DNA of 64,000 nt from Paraburkholderia fynbosensis (GCF_902859935.1 NZ_CADIKI010000022.1:62001-126000); one strand, 5' to 3'; positions 9,873 through 19,242 are shown, counted from the stretch's first letter. Numbers and translations: made by a program. The notes: generated by a model from the letters alone, not told the origin.

Positions 9873-10808
9873 TCACTGCCCCGCTATATAAGCCTTCACC
9901 GCGGGCAAACCGTCCTTGCCGTCGAACGTCTTCACACCCGCCAGCCACTTGTCGAGCACGCCCGGATTGTCCTTCAGCCACGCGCGCGCGGCCTTGTTCG
10001 GATCGGTCCTGTTCATGATCGGCAGCATCACGTGATTCTCGATGTCGGTCGTGAACTGCAAGTTCGACAGCAGTTTCGCGACGTTTGGACAGCGCGTCGA
10101 ATAATCGTTCGACGTGACCGTCAGCACTTTCGCTTCGCCGTAGTTCGGACCGAACACCGCGTCGCCGCCGGACAGATAATCGATCTTCATCTGCACGTTC
10201 ATCGGATGCGGTTCCCAGCCGAGAAACACGATCGGCTTCCTGTCGCGAATCGCGCGGTTCACCTCGACCAGCATGCCCGCCTCGCTCGACTCCACCAGCT
10301 TGAACTTGCCGAGCCCGAACTGGTTGCTGTCGATCATCTTCCGGATCTCCGCATTGCCGTCGTTGCCCGGCTCGATCCCATAGATCTTGCCGTCGAGCTT
10401 GTCGTAATTCTTCGCGATGTCGGCGAACGTCTTGATGCCCGCCTGATACGTGTAATCGGGCACCGCCAGCGTGTACTTCGCGCCGGTCAGGTTCGGCGGC
10501 GTCAGCACGGTGATCTGACCGCCCTTTCTGAACGGCTCGATCATCGGGTCCATGGTCGGCGACCAGTAGCCGAGAAACACGTCGATCTGTTTGCCCTTCA
10601 CGCCCGCGAAAGTAATCGGCACCGAGGCGATCGTCTTGCTCGGCTTGTAGCCGAGTCCTTCGAGCACTGTCGACGCGAGGCCGGTGGTCGCCGCGATATC
10701 GGTCCAACCGACATCCGCGAAACGGACGTTGCGGCAGGTGGCGGGTTCCGCGGCAAAGGCAGACGATACAGACAGCGCGCACAACGACGCGGCCCACAGA
10801 CGTTTCAT
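9873..10808 (-). CDS. choX: choline/glycine-betaine ABC transporter, periplasmic binding protein
   Basis: This 311-residue protein has a Sec signal peptide (MKRLWAASLCALSVSSAFAA, cleavage after AFA or AEA). The rest resembles the OpuAC/ProX-ChoX binding-protein family: FADVGWTDIAATTGLAS, the domain with WSPTMDP, and FLGWEPHPMN. The conserved Trp residues in these motifs normally form the aromatic box that holds the trimethylammonium group. It captures choline or betaine in the periplasm and feeds the permease at 11890-12792. The pair is separated by a regulator gene, all on the minus strand. Confidence 0.88.
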   Translation of the reverse strand: MKRLWAASLCALSVSSAFAAEPATCRNVRFADVGWTDIAATTGLASTVLEGLGYKPSKTIASVPITFAGVKGKQIDVFLGYWSPTMDPMIEPFRKGGQITVLTPPNLTGAKYTLAVPDYTYQAGIKTFADIAKNYDKLDGKIYGIEPGNDGNAEIRKMIDSNQFGLGKFKLVESSEAGMLVEVNRAIRDRKPIVFLGWEPHPMNVQMKIDYLSGGDAVFGPNYGEAKVLTVTSNDYSTRCPNVAKLLSNLQFTTDIENHVMLPIMNRTDPNKAARAWLKDNPGVLDKWLAGVKTFDGKDGLPAVKAYIAGQ

Positions 10809-10883
10809 GGCGTTCCCTCTCCCTCGGATGGTGGATCAAACTGATTGTGTCGATCGACCCGGTTGCACCGGATCGATGTTTTC

Positions 10884-11882
10884 TCACGCCGACAGCCGCC
10901 GCTCGACACTCGGCGCATGGCCGAATTGCGCGCGGTACGCCTTGCTGAAATGACATGGCGAATGAAAGCCGCACACCGCCGTGACCCGCGCGATCGACGC
11001 GTCCGTATTGCGCAGCAACTCGCGCGCGCGTCGCAGACGCAGCGTCAGGTAGTAATGCGTCGGCGAGACGTTGAGAAACATCTTGAACATGCGCTGCAAA
11101 TGGCGTTGCGACAGACGCACGAGGCGCGCGAGTTCGTCGAGCGACAACGGCTCCTCGATATTCGCCTCCATCAGCCGCACCACTTCGACCAGTTCGGCGC
11201 GCGAGAAGCCGACCCGCGCGTCGACGGGGATGTGCTGATAGTCGGTCGAGCCGCGAATCCGTTCGACGATGAACTGCTCGGACACCTGCGCCGCCACCGC
11301 ATGGCCCAGACGCATGCCGACCAGCTTGAGCATCAGATCGAGCGGCGCGGTGCCGCCCGTGCAGGTCATCCGGTCGCGGTCGATCACGAACAGCTCGTCG
11401 GCAAAGCGCACATGCGGATAACGCTTGTGCAACGGCGACATGTCCTCCCAATGCACGGTGGCGCGATACCCGTCGAGCAGGCCGGCGGCCAGCAGCGCGT
11501 AGGGCCCCGTGCAGATGCCGCCGAGCGGAATGCCTTGCGTGGCCACCTCGCGCAGCAACGCGAACACCGTTTCGTCGACGTAATCGCGCACGTGCCAGCC
11601 GGCACAGACGAACAGCACGTCAGGCATGCCGGCTTCGGCGAGCGTCGTGGTCGGCTTCACCGTGATGCCGTTGCTGGCGCGCGCGGGTTCGCCGTCCGGC
11701 GTGATGACCGACCACCGGTAATGCTGCGCGCGGCCTACGTAATTCGCCATGCGCAGCACTTCGACCGCGCTCGTGAAGGCGATCATTGAAAAGTTCGGCA
11801 GCGTCAGAAAGCCGACGTGCGCGAGCCCCGCCAACCGCGAATCCGCCTTGGGCTCGGCCGGTGTGAGCGCGTCGCGCTTCAT
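10884..11882 (-). CDS. GlxA/GbdR-like AraC-family regulator of quaternary-amine metabolism
   Basis: The 332-residue protein has a DJ-1/PfpI-like N-terminal domain (about residues 20-200, with GGICTGPYALLAAGLLDGY) and a C-terminal AraC DNA-binding domain (helices at LDELARLVRLSQRHLQRMF and VTAVCGFHSPCHFSKAYR). The overall pattern, including the opening LTLPNFSMIAFTSAVEVLRMAN, resembles GbdR-type activators that sense betaine or dimethylglycine. It is embedded in the choline/betaine transporter operon, 8 bases after the permease stop. A second paralogue lies at 8637-9719; the two probably split control of uptake and breakdown. Confidence 0.87.
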   Translation of the reverse strand: MKRDALTPAEPKADSRLAGLAHVGFLTLPNFSMIAFTSAVEVLRMANYVGRAQHYRWSVITPDGEPARASNGITVKPTTTLAEAGMPDVLFVCAGWHVRDYVDETVFALLREVATQGIPLGGICTGPYALLAAGLLDGYRATVHWEDMSPLHKRYPHVRFADELFVIDRDRMTCTGGTAPLDLMLKLVGMRLGHAVAAQVSEQFIVERIRGSTDYQHIPVDARVGFSRAELVEVVRLMEANIEEPLSLDELARLVRLSQRHLQRMFKMFLNVSPTHYYLTLRLRRARELLRNTDASIARVTAVCGFHSPCHFSKAYRAQFGHAPSVERRLSA

Positions 11883-11889
11883 CGGCGGC

Positions 11890-12792
11890 TCAACCGTGTT
11901 GCGCGGCCGGCGCGCGGCGCACTTTCATCACGCTGCGCAAGCCCGACAGCAGCGGCGCGCGCGCCATGCCCGGCGCGCGGCCGAAGCTCTCCGTGATGCG
12001 GTCCAGAATGATCGCGAGCATCACCACCGAGAGGCCGCTTTCGAAACCGAGTCCGATATCGAGCCGCTGAATGCTTGCCAGCACGTCGTTGCCGAGACCG
12101 CCCGCGCCGACCATCGACGCGATGATCACCATCGACAGCGCCATCATGATGGTCTGGTTCACACCCGTCATGATCGATGGCAGCGCATTCGGAAACTGCA
12201 CCTTGTAGAGCAGTTGCCACGGCGTGCAGCCGAACGCCTGGCCCGCTTCGACGATCTCGCGGTTCACGTGCTTGATGCCGAGCGAGGTCAGTCGCACCGC
12301 GGGCGGCATCGCGAAGATCACCGTCGACAGAATGCCCGGCACGCGGCCGAGGCCGAACAGCATGGCGGCCGGAATCAGATAGACGAACGCGGGCATGGTC
12401 TGCATCAGGTCGAGCACGGGGCGCACGATCATTTCGACAGTGCGGCTCTTCGCCATCCAGATGCCGAGCGGAATGCCGAGCAGCAGGCTGATCACCGTCG
12501 ACGACAGCGTGAGGCCGAGCGTGATCACCATCTGATCCCAGAAGCCGGTGCTGTAGATCAGCAGCATCGCGAGCAGCGTGAACAGGGCGAAACGCCAGCC
12601 GACCCGCCACAGGCCAACGCCGATGAAGAACGCCATCAGCGCCCACATCGGCACGGCCTGCAAGCCGTGTTCGACGAGCGCCGCGAAACTCTCGATGACT
12701 TTGCCGATCGCGTCGAACGTCTTCGCGTCGTGGTCGAGCAGATAGTGGACGCCGTGATCGACCCAGGCGCCAAGCGGAATGATTTCAGACAT
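11890..12792 (-). CDS. choW: choline/glycine-betaine ABC transporter, permease
   Basis: The 300-residue inner-membrane protein has six or so hydrophobic helices and the BPD-type permease signature around residues 100-260 (SLLLGIPLGIWMAKS, and the EAA loop EAGQAFGCTPWQLLYKVQFP). This matches the ProW/OpuAB family, which forms the membrane channel for betaine or choline. The start overlaps the ATPase gene stop by 8 bases. The long periplasmic N-terminal part (residues 1-60) is typical of ProW rather than short OpuAB forms. Confidence 0.9.
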   Translation of the reverse strand: MSEIIPLGAWVDHGVHYLLDHDAKTFDAIGKVIESFAALVEHGLQAVPMWALMAFFIGVGLWRVGWRFALFTLLAMLLIYSTGFWDQMVITLGLTLSSTVISLLLGIPLGIWMAKSRTVEMIVRPVLDLMQTMPAFVYLIPAAMLFGLGRVPGILSTVIFAMPPAVRLTSLGIKHVNREIVEAGQAFGCTPWQLLYKVQFPNALPSIMTGVNQTIMMALSMVIIASMVGAGGLGNDVLASIQRLDIGLGFESGLSVVMLAIILDRITESFGRAPGMARAPLLSGLRSVMKVRRAPAAQHG

Positions 12793-13963
12793 GGGAACCT
12801 CGATGGCGCGTGAGAACGTTCAACACGTTCGTCTTGTTGACCGAACCACAGTAAGAGCCGTCCGCTTCGACGACCGGCAGGGGCGCGCGGCTCGCCACCA
12901 CGCGTTCGACCACATCGTCGAGCGGCGTGCTGCGGCGGATGCACTCGATCTGGTTGAGCAGCGGCGACGCGCTGCCGAGCGCATCGCGGCACACGAAGCC
13001 GCGAATCTTGCGTTCACTGTCGAGCACGAACGCGTAGTCGGCGCTGCCGTTGAGCGTGGCCGCAACGCTCGACGCATCGATCTGCGGCGAGTGCTGCATG
13101 AGCGGCACGGCGTCGGTCTGCATCAGATCGCCCGCGGTCAGGTAGCGGCTCGTGTCGATGCCCTCGAAGAACGCGCGCACATAGTCGTCGGCGGGATTCG
13201 TGATGATTTCCTGCGGCGTGCCGATCTGCACGACCCGGCCGCCTTCCATGATCGCGATGCGGGTGCCGATGCGCATCGCCTCTTCCAGATCGTGCGACAC
13301 GAACAGGATGGTGCGCTGCTGCTCGCGTTGCAGTTCGAGCAGCACGTTCTGCATTTCCTTGCGTTTGAGCGGGTCGAGCGCGGAAAACGCTTCGTCCATG
13401 ATCATCAGCGACGGGTTGACCGCGAGCGCCCGCGCGAGTCCGACGCGCTGCTGCATGCCGCCCGAGAGTTGGGCGGGCAGCTTTTCCGCGAACGGCGCGA
13501 GGCCGACCTGCTCGAGCACGGTCATCGCGCGCGTTTCGCGTTCCTTGCGCCCGACCCCCGCCACTTCGAGCCCGAACGCGGCGTTGGAGAGCACGGTGCG
13601 CTGCGGCATCAGCGCGAACGACTGGAACACCATGCTCATGTCCTTGCGGCGCAGCGCGATGAGTTCCGAACGCGGCACGCTTGCCACATCGCGGCCGTCT
13701 ATCAGCACCTTGCCCGCCGTCGGTTCGACCAGCCGATTGATCAGACGGATCAGCGTCGACTTGCCGGAGCCGGAGAGGCCCATGAGCACGAAGATCTCGC
13801 CTTCCTTCACGTCGAACGAGACGTTGTGGACGCCGACGATCTGACCGGTGCGCGCAAAGACGTCCTCTTTGGTTGCGCCGGCCGCCAGCATGGCGAGCGC
13901 CTCTTTCGGGCTGGAGCCGAACACCTTGCACAGCCCTTCGACCACGACTTTCGGGGAATTCAT
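12785..13963 (-). CDS. choV: choline/glycine-betaine ABC transporter, ATP-binding protein with CBS domains
   Basis: The 392-residue protein has Walker A GLSGSGKST (about residues 62-70), signature LSGGMQQRVGLARAL, Walker B LMIMDEAFSALDP and a C-terminal region that looks like a CBS pair, as in ProV/OpuAA. CBS domains in this family sense ionic strength or osmotic state. I start at the ATG at 13963, preceded by GGAGAG, because the 21 codons upstream translate the tandem repeat at 13979-14115 and not a protein. It is the first gene of the choV-choW-regulator-choX operon. Confidence 0.93.
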   Translation of the reverse strand: MNSPKVVVEGLCKVFGSSPKEALAMLAAGATKEDVFARTGQIVGVHNVSFDVKEGEIFVLMGLSGSGKSTLIRLINRLVEPTAGKVLIDGRDVASVPRSELIALRRKDMSMVFQSFALMPQRTVLSNAAFGLEVAGVGRKERETRAMTVLEQVGLAPFAEKLPAQLSGGMQQRVGLARALAVNPSLMIMDEAFSALDPLKRKEMQNVLLELQREQQRTILFVSHDLEEAMRIGTRIAIMEGGRVVQIGTPQEIITNPADDYVRAFFEGIDTSRYLTAGDLMQTDAVPLMQHSPQIDASSVAATLNGSADYAFVLDSERKIRGFVCRDALGSASPLLNQIECIRRSTPLDDVVERVVASRAPLPVVEADGSYCGSVNKTNVLNVLTRHRGSHV

Positions 13964-13978
13964 TGAACGCTCTCCTGT

Positions 13979-14115
13979 GTCGACCGGACTTGGCGCTTTA
14001 GCGCTTAGTCCGGTCCCATCCTTCATGGGTGTCGACTGGACTTAGCGCTTTAGCGCCTAGTCCGGTCCCATCCTTCGGGTGTCGACTTAGCGCTTTAGCG
14101 CCTAGTCCCGTCCCA
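13979..14115. repeat. three-unit tandem palindromic repeat upstream of choV
   Basis: Two units of 52 and 50 bases (starting at 13979 and 14031) and a shortened third unit (14081 to about 14115) repeat the pattern GTCGAC, then GGACTTAGCGC-TTTA-GCGCCTAGTCC, then GGTCCCATCCTTC. The middle of each unit is an imperfect inverted repeat able to form a hairpin with a TTTA loop. The array begins 16 bases before the choV start codon, so it lies in the 5' leader. It has no spacers and is not a CRISPR array. I believe similar elements are scattered through Paraburkholderia genomes, but this is from memory. Confidence 0.85.
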
Positions 14116-14670
14116 TGCACGAAGTTGCTTGCGTCGCGGACGTCCGTCCGCGCTGTGCATACATAGTTGCCAGAAAAAAGTGCGCGTTGCCGACTATTTG
14201 CGACAACCACATGAGGAAATACGACACCTGGTGGGGGGCGGAGGCTGCCTCGTGGTCGCGGGAGGCTTATGGGGTAAGGGTTTAGACGGTGTTGCCTGGG
14301 CTTGGCGGGGATGTCGCGTCAAAGCAGATATGCATGGCGCGGGGCAGCAAATGTGTGGGTGCCGCGAGCGCCGCAGGGGGATGCGGCCGCACACCCATGT
14401 GGGTCGATGCGATGCGGCTAATCCGGCGAGCGGCCTCGGTACTGCCGGCGCCGTGTTCCGTCGAGTCGCGAATACGCAGCAACGCTAACTCGCGAGGATT
14501 TGCGCACTACGCGCCGTCTTTACGGCGATTGCCGGAGACAGCGTTGCATTGTCGAAGGTGCAGCAGCGGGCAGTCGCGCTGTGCCCGATTTTCACGGTGA
14601 TCGCGGCCCGCATCGTTGCGGTGCAACGGTAGCGCAAAGCGTAGAGCGCAACGCGTGCGCTCTCGTCAGA
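14116..14670. other. long non-coding stretch holding the choV promoter region
   Basis: About 555 bases with no convincing gene. The only regulatory-looking element is an imperfect 22-base palindrome at 14186-14207 with arms GTTGCCG and CGACAAC, which could be an operator for a transporter regulator. Several small frames are GC-driven and lack ribosome-binding sites. No tRNA or known RNA was recognised. Confidence 0.4.
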
Positions 14671-15978
14671 TCACTGCGACGCATGGGCCGCCCGATACCC
14701 TCGCCGCCCAATCGCCAGCGTCAGCACAGCGGACACCGCAAGGCTCGCCGCCACGACATAAAGCCCAGCCGCGTACCCGCCCGTCACGCTCTTCAACCAT
14801 CCAATCGCAAACGGCCCCACGAAACCACCGAGGTTGCCGATCGAGTTGATCATCGCAATCCCAGCCGCCGCGCCCGCGCCGGACAGGAACGTGCTCGGCA
14901 TCGCCCACAGCGGCGCCTTCGCCGCGCTGATGCCCACGTTCACCACCACCAGCGCCATCACGACGGCGACCGCCGTGTCCGCGACGCCAGCCCATGCGAG
15001 CCCCAACGCCGCCGCCACGCACGGAATCACCACATGCCAGGTGCGCTCGCCGCGGCGGTCCGAACGGCGCGCCCACCACACCATGCCGATCACCGCCAGC
15101 ACGCTCGGAATCGCATTCAACGCGCCGGTGCCGAATGCGCTGAAGCCGAACTGCCGGATGATCAGCGGCGCCCACAAGCCCAGCGTGTAGAGCCCCGCCG
15201 ACGTGCCGAAGTAGATCATCGCGAGAATCCATACGCGCAGATCGCGTAGTGCGGCGAGCGCCCCTTCCGCATGCCCTGCCTGTGACTCGCGCCCTCTGCG
15301 CTCGTCGCGCAAGGTGGCGATGAGCCACGCTTTTTCATCATCGGCGAGCCACTTTGCCTTGTCGGGCGAATCGGTGAGCGCTTTGAGCACGACAAAGCCG
15401 AGCAGCACCGCCGGGATCGCCTCGAGAACGAACAGCCACTGCCAGTCCTTCAGACCGAACAGCGTGGGCATTTGCATGATCGCGCCGGAGATCGGCGAAC
15501 CGATCGCTGTCGACAACGGCGCCGCCGCCATGAACGCGGCAGCGGCGACCGCGCGCTGACGCGCCGGAAACCACAGACTCAGATAGAGAATGATGCCGGG
15601 AAAGAAGCCGGCTTCGGCGACGCCGAGCAGAAAACGCAGCGTGTAGAACGAGTTCGGACCGGTCACGAAGGCCGAGGCCGCGGAAACGAGCCCCCACGTC
15701 ACCATCACGCGAGCGATCCAGATGCGCGCGCCGACCTTGTGCAGGATCAGGTTCGACGGTACTTCGAACATAAAGTACCCCAGAAAGAAGATGCCGCCGC
15801 CGAGGCCGAACATGGTCGGCGTGAGGCCGAGATCCTGGTTCATCGTCATCGCCGCGAAGCCGACGTTCACGCGATCGAGAAAGCTGACGAAGTACAGCAG
15901 CATCACGAAAGGCAAAATGCGCCAGGTCAGCTTGCGAACCACACGGGCTTGCAATTCATTGTTCATGCCTGTCTCCAC
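14671..15978 (-). CDS. MFS transporter, anion:cation symporter family (tartrate/phthalate-type)
   Basis: The 435-residue integral membrane protein has about 12 helices. It carries motifs of the ACS family: LDRVNVGFAAMTMNQDLGL near residue 30, GVAEAGFFPGIILYLSLWFP around residues 115-135 and ARQRAVA after it. This family imports carboxylates such as tartrate (TtuB), phthalate or hexuronates with protons. It is followed upstream, on the same strand, by a tartrate-dehydrogenase gene 81 bases away, so the two probably form an operon for uptake and oxidation of tartrate or a similar 2-hydroxy-diacid. Confidence 0.9.
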   Translation of the reverse strand: METGMNNELQARVVRKLTWRILPFVMLLYFVSFLDRVNVGFAAMTMNQDLGLTPTMFGLGGGIFFLGYFMFEVPSNLILHKVGARIWIARVMVTWGLVSAASAFVTGPNSFYTLRFLLGVAEAGFFPGIILYLSLWFPARQRAVAAAAFMAAAPLSTAIGSPISGAIMQMPTLFGLKDWQWLFVLEAIPAVLLGFVVLKALTDSPDKAKWLADDEKAWLIATLRDERRGRESQAGHAEGALAALRDLRVWILAMIYFGTSAGLYTLGLWAPLIIRQFGFSAFGTGALNAIPSVLAVIGMVWWARRSDRRGERTWHVVIPCVAAALGLAWAGVADTAVAVVMALVVVNVGISAAKAPLWAMPSTFLSGAGAAAGIAMINSIGNLGGFVGPFAIGWLKSVTGGYAAGLYVVAASLAVSAVLTLAIGRRGYRAAHASQ

Positions 15979-16059
15979 TCAATCTCTGCATGGGTGCAGT
16001 GAGATCGCCCGTGGCGGGTCTGCCCGGGCGTTATGTTTTTGTGTGAACTGCGCGGCGCT

Positions 16060-17154
16060 TCACGCCGCCTTGGCTTCAGCCGATGCCTGCGATGCGAGCA
16101 GCGCGCACACCGCATCGGTCACCTGCACGGTGGTCGCGTTGCCGCCGAGGTCGCCGGTATGCAGCGACGGGTCCGCCGTCACGCGTTCGATCGCCGCCAT
16201 CAACTGACGGGCCGCGGCGTGCTCGCCGAGATGATCGAGCATCATCACCACCGACCAGAAGGTGCCGACCGGGTTCGCGAGCCCCTTACCCATGATGTCG
16301 AATGCGGAGCCGTGAATCGGCTCGAACATCGACGGATAGCGCCGCTCGGGATCGAGGTTCGCTGTCGGCGCGATGCCGAGGCTGCCCGCGAGCGCCGCCG
16401 CGAGATCGCTGAGAATGTCCGCGTGCAGGTTGGTGGCCACGATCGTGTCCAGCGTGGCGGGCCTGTTCACCATGCGCGCGGTGGCGGCGTCGACCAGCTC
16501 CTTGTCCCAGCGCACGTCCGGAAACTCCTTCGAGATCTGCAGCGCGATCTCGTCCCACATCACCATCGCGTGGCGTTGCGCATTGCTCTTGGTGATCACC
16601 GTGAGCAGCTTGCGGGGCCGCGACTGGGCGAGGCGAAACGCGAAACGCAGAATCCGTTCGACACCCGCTCGGGTCATCATCGAGACGTCGGTCGCGACTT
16701 CGATCGGATGGCCCTGATGCGCGCGCCCGCCGACGCCGGCATACTCGCCCTCCGAGTTCTCGCGCACGATCACCCAGTCGAGGTCCTTTGGCGCGCAGCG
16801 TTTCAACGGCGCGTCGATGCCGGGCAGAATGCGCGTGGGCCGCACGTTCGCGTACTGATCGAAGCCCTGGCAGATCTTCAGGCGCAGGCCCCACAGCGTC
16901 ACGTGATCGGGAATCTGCGGGTCGCCCGCCGAGCCGAACAGGATCGCATCCTTGTTGCGGAGCGCGTCGAGTCCGTCGGCCGGCATCATCACGCCATGCT
17001 CGCGATAGTAGTCGCCGCCCCAGCCGAAATCTTCGAACTCGAACCCGAAGGCGTCGCTGCGCGCGGCGATCGCTTCGAGCACACGCTGGCCGGCGGGCAC
17101 GACCTCCTTGCCGATACCGTCGCCGGGGATGGTTGCAATGCGGTAGGTCTTCAC
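16060..17154 (-). CDS. ttuC: tartrate dehydrogenase/decarboxylase (isocitrate/isopropylmalate dehydrogenase family)
   Basis: This is an NAD-dependent beta-decarboxylating dehydrogenase of about 364 residues that acts on tartrate or D-malate. Motifs are the N-terminal TIPGDGIGKEV, the substrate-binding VRENSEGEYAG, the catalytic-lysine region ITKSNAQRHAM and the nucleotide-binding FEPIHGSAFDIMGKG. A frame with an ATG at 17181 exists, but I prefer the GTG at 17154: it has GGAGA seven bases ahead and begins directly with KTYRIATIPGDGIG. Homologues are called TtuC, YeaU or DmlA; tartrate versus malate cannot be decided from sequence alone. The divergent LysR gene is the likely regulator. Confidence 0.9.
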   Translation of the reverse strand: MKTYRIATIPGDGIGKEVVPAGQRVLEAIAARSDAFGFEFEDFGWGGDYYREHGVMMPADGLDALRNKDAILFGSAGDPQIPDHVTLWGLRLKICQGFDQYANVRPTRILPGIDAPLKRCAPKDLDWVIVRENSEGEYAGVGGRAHQGHPIEVATDVSMMTRAGVERILRFAFRLAQSRPRKLLTVITKSNAQRHAMVMWDEIALQISKEFPDVRWDKELVDAATARMVNRPATLDTIVATNLHADILSDLAAALAGSLGIAPTANLDPERRYPSMFEPIHGSAFDIMGKGLANPVGTFWSVVMMLDHLGEHAAARQLMAAIERVTADPSLHTGDLGGNATTVQVTDAVCALLASQASAEAKAA

Positions 17155-17268
17155 TGGGTGTCTCCATTGTGTTGAATGCATGGCTGCATCGTAGAACGGC
17201 GACTGCCCGCGAAAACGCTGCTAGACTCAAAGCATCCTTAACCCTAGGTTAACAATGGACCCGCTTCC

Positions 17269-18180
17269 ATGAGTGCGTCGATACAACCGGACGACCTCGC
17301 GTTCTTCTCCACGCTCGCCGCCAGCGGCAGTCTCACGGCGGCGGCGCGCGAACTGGGCCTGAGCACGGCGGCCGTCAGCAAGCACCTCGCCCAAATGGAA
17401 GCGCGCGCGGGCGTGTCGCTCGTCAATCGCACGACCCGGCGCATGAGCCTCACGCCCGAGGGCGATCTGTACCTGACGCGCGCGCGCCGCATCCTCGGCG
17501 AAATGGACGATCTCGCGCAACTGCTCGGCGGCTCGCAGGCGGCGCCCAAAGGCCTGCTGCGCGTGAATGCGACACTCGGCTTTGGCCGCAGTCACGTCGC
17601 CCCGCTGATCTCGAAGTTCGTGCGGCGCTTCCCCGAGGTGGACGTGCAGTTGCAACTCTCCGTCGATCCGCCGCCGATCAGCGAGGATGCCTTCGACGTA
17701 TGCGTGCGTTTCGGCGAGCCGCCGGACGCGCGCGTGATCGCGCGCCGCGTCGCGCCGAACCGGCGCTTGCTGTGCGCATCGCCGGCCTATCTTGCCGGGC
17801 GGCGTGCACCGCGCAGTCCGGCGGAGCTGGCGCAGCACAACTGCATCGGCATTCGCCAGGGCGACGACGGCTACGGCCTATGGCGCCTGACGAGCGGACG
17901 CGGCGCGAGCGAGAGAACGGAGACGGTGCGTGTGCGCGGCAATCTCACCACCAACGACGGCGAAATCGCGGTGAAGTGGGCACTGGACGGACTGGGAATT
18001 CTAATGCGGGCGGAGTGGGATATCGCGGAGTATCTCGCCGATGGCCGGCTCGTTCATGTGCTGCCCGACTACCGCACACCGGGCGCCGATATCTACGCGG
18101 TGTATCCGCAGCAGTTGCAGATGACGGCGCGGGTGAAAGCCTTCGTTGACATGCTGGTCGAGACGCTCGGCGCGCGCTGA
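17269..18180 (+). CDS. LysR-family transcriptional regulator
   Basis: The 303-residue protein has an N-terminal winged helix-turn-helix (residues 5-65, with FFSTLAASGSLTAAARELGLS then AVSKHLAQMEARAG) and a C-terminal periplasmic-binding-like effector domain (residues 90-300). Divergent orientation and 114 bases of spacing from the tartrate dehydrogenase gene are the classic arrangement for a LysR regulator of its neighbour. It probably responds to tartrate or malate. The subgroup resembles DmlR/TtuA-type activators. Confidence 0.9.
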   Translation: MSASIQPDDLAFFSTLAASGSLTAAARELGLSTAAVSKHLAQMEARAGVSLVNRTTRRMSLTPEGDLYLTRARRILGEMDDLAQLLGGSQAAPKGLLRVNATLGFGRSHVAPLISKFVRRFPEVDVQLQLSVDPPPISEDAFDVCVRFGEPPDARVIARRVAPNRRLLCASPAYLAGRRAPRSPAELAQHNCIGIRQGDDGYGLWRLTSGRGASERTETVRVRGNLTTNDGEIAVKWALDGLGILMRAEWDIAEYLADGRLVHVLPDYRTPGADIYAVYPQQLQMTARVKAFVDMLVETLGAR

Positions 18181-18215
18181 ACGGACTGCGTCGCGCCGGG
18201 CGTCTGCCTGACCGC

Positions 18216-18521
18216 TTACTGGCTTGCGCCTGCGGCCTTCTTCTCGGCCTGCTGCAGCTTGGCCGGATAGTTCGGGTCGTTCGCGGCGGGCTGATAGCCG
18301 GCGTCTTCGAGCTTCTTCAACTCGGCGTTCTTCTTCGCACGGGCCTGCTTGCGTGCCGCCTTGCGCTCGGCTTTGGTGGGCTTTGCCGGCGTCGTGGCCG
18401 CATCGGCCGGCGCGACCGACGCGTCGCCGGTGTTCTGAGCCAAGGCGAGCGGAATGCCGCCTGCCACCATGGCGATGACCGAGACGCCAAGCATGATTCG
18501 TTTAATGGCAATGCTCTTCAT
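18216..18521 (-). CDS. small secreted DUF4148-like protein
   Basis: The 101-residue protein has a signal peptide (residues 1-29, positive KR then a hydrophobic run, ending ALAQ). A low-complexity middle rich in Lys, Ala and Arg follows (KAERKAARKQARAKKNAE). The end contains LKKLEDAGYQP, which resembles the small periplasmic DUF4148 proteins abundant in Burkholderiaceae. Function unknown. The upstream frame extends to 18737, but the ATG at 18521 is preceded by AGAGGGA and starts the signal peptide. Monocistronic, convergent with the LysR gene. Confidence 0.75.
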   Translation of the reverse strand: MKSIAIKRIMLGVSVIAMVAGGIPLALAQNTGDASVAPADAATTPAKPTKAERKAARKQARAKKNAELKKLEDAGYQPAANDPNYPAKLQQAEKKAAGASQ

Positions 18522-18762
18522 AACGGATATTCCCTCTGGAAAGTTGGCAATAGTATTGAAGGCTGTCTGCGAGTTTTCGTTTACGACGGCGAGTCGCACG
18601 CGGTCTTCTTTCGGTATGAGCTCGCAGTTAAAGCTTACAGGCAAACGGCGTGATTGCATCTGGCGGATGTCGCATCGCAGCGTCAGTGCGCAGTTGTCAG
18701 ATGGAAGAGGAAATGATAGGGGGCCAAAGTCGTTCAATGAACTTGGGATGCGTCCTTACGAT

Positions 18763-18781
18763 AGTTCTGCAATGCAGAACT
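18763..18781. promoter_or_regulatory. perfect palindromic operator, porin upstream region
   Basis: AGTTCTGCAATGCAGAACT has eight-base arms around an AAT centre. It is the best copy of a motif found six times in this window, always in intergenic DNA next to catabolic or transport genes. The form suits a dimeric regulator, for example of the IclR or GntR type; the family is inference. Confidence 0.7.
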
Positions 18782-18900
18782 GCGGAAACAGCAGATGCCT
18801 CCTCATTTCAACTTGCCGTTCGACTTCTTTCCGTTCACTACAAGCGCTTATCTAAAAAAATATGATGCAGAGCGCATGCTAAGTGTTTTCCCTATTTTGG

Positions 18901-18913
18901 CCTGCATTGCAGA
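18901..18913. promoter_or_regulatory. second operator-like palindrome upstream of porin
   Basis: CCTGCATTGCAGA has four-base arms CTGC/GCAG around ATT, a weaker copy of the element at 18763-18781, 138 bases downstream of it. The pair could allow DNA looping or mark two promoters. Confidence 0.5.
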
Positions 18914-19242
18914 CTAACTCCCTGATTTCCCCCGTTGACATCGAACGAACGGTCGTGCCAAATTGCGCGTGCATCCTGTGACCAGGCACGCAATCGATGA
19001 ATGCGCCATAGCGTCGGCCCGACCCGCAATCTGCCAACCCGCAGGCGAGCCGCATCCAACTCAGGCGCGTACCCGCCAGGCCAATATTTCGCATCCCTGA
19101 TCAGTTTGCGAAGGCGCGTTGTCGTCCATCGACATTGCCATGCCCGGACAGGTTGCGAAAAAACGCGAAGGTCGCGAGAGCCGTGCAGCACCCGCCGCAT
19201 TCGCCCGTTCAGTCGATTCCAAAAAACAAGGAGACACGCAGC

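Larger units (their letters stand above)
18522..19242. other. long intergenic region upstream of the porin, with two operator-like palindromes
   Basis: About 720 bases without a convincing gene. It is AT-richer than its surroundings between 18540 and 18930. It holds two copies of the TCTGC-N3-GCAGA-type palindrome annotated separately (18763-18781 and 18901-18913). The region 18950-19200 contains only GC-driven frames. The porin start at 19243 has a good ribosome-binding site (AAGGAGACACGCAGC before ATG). Confidence 0.5.

Noticed and set aside
13979..14115. CRISPR array
   Set aside because: The units abut with no unique spacers and the third is degenerate; no cas gene is nearby.
14129..14488. 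Small frames in the choV upstream region
   Set aside because: Overlapping frames on both strands with biased composition and no ribosome-binding site; treated as non-coding.
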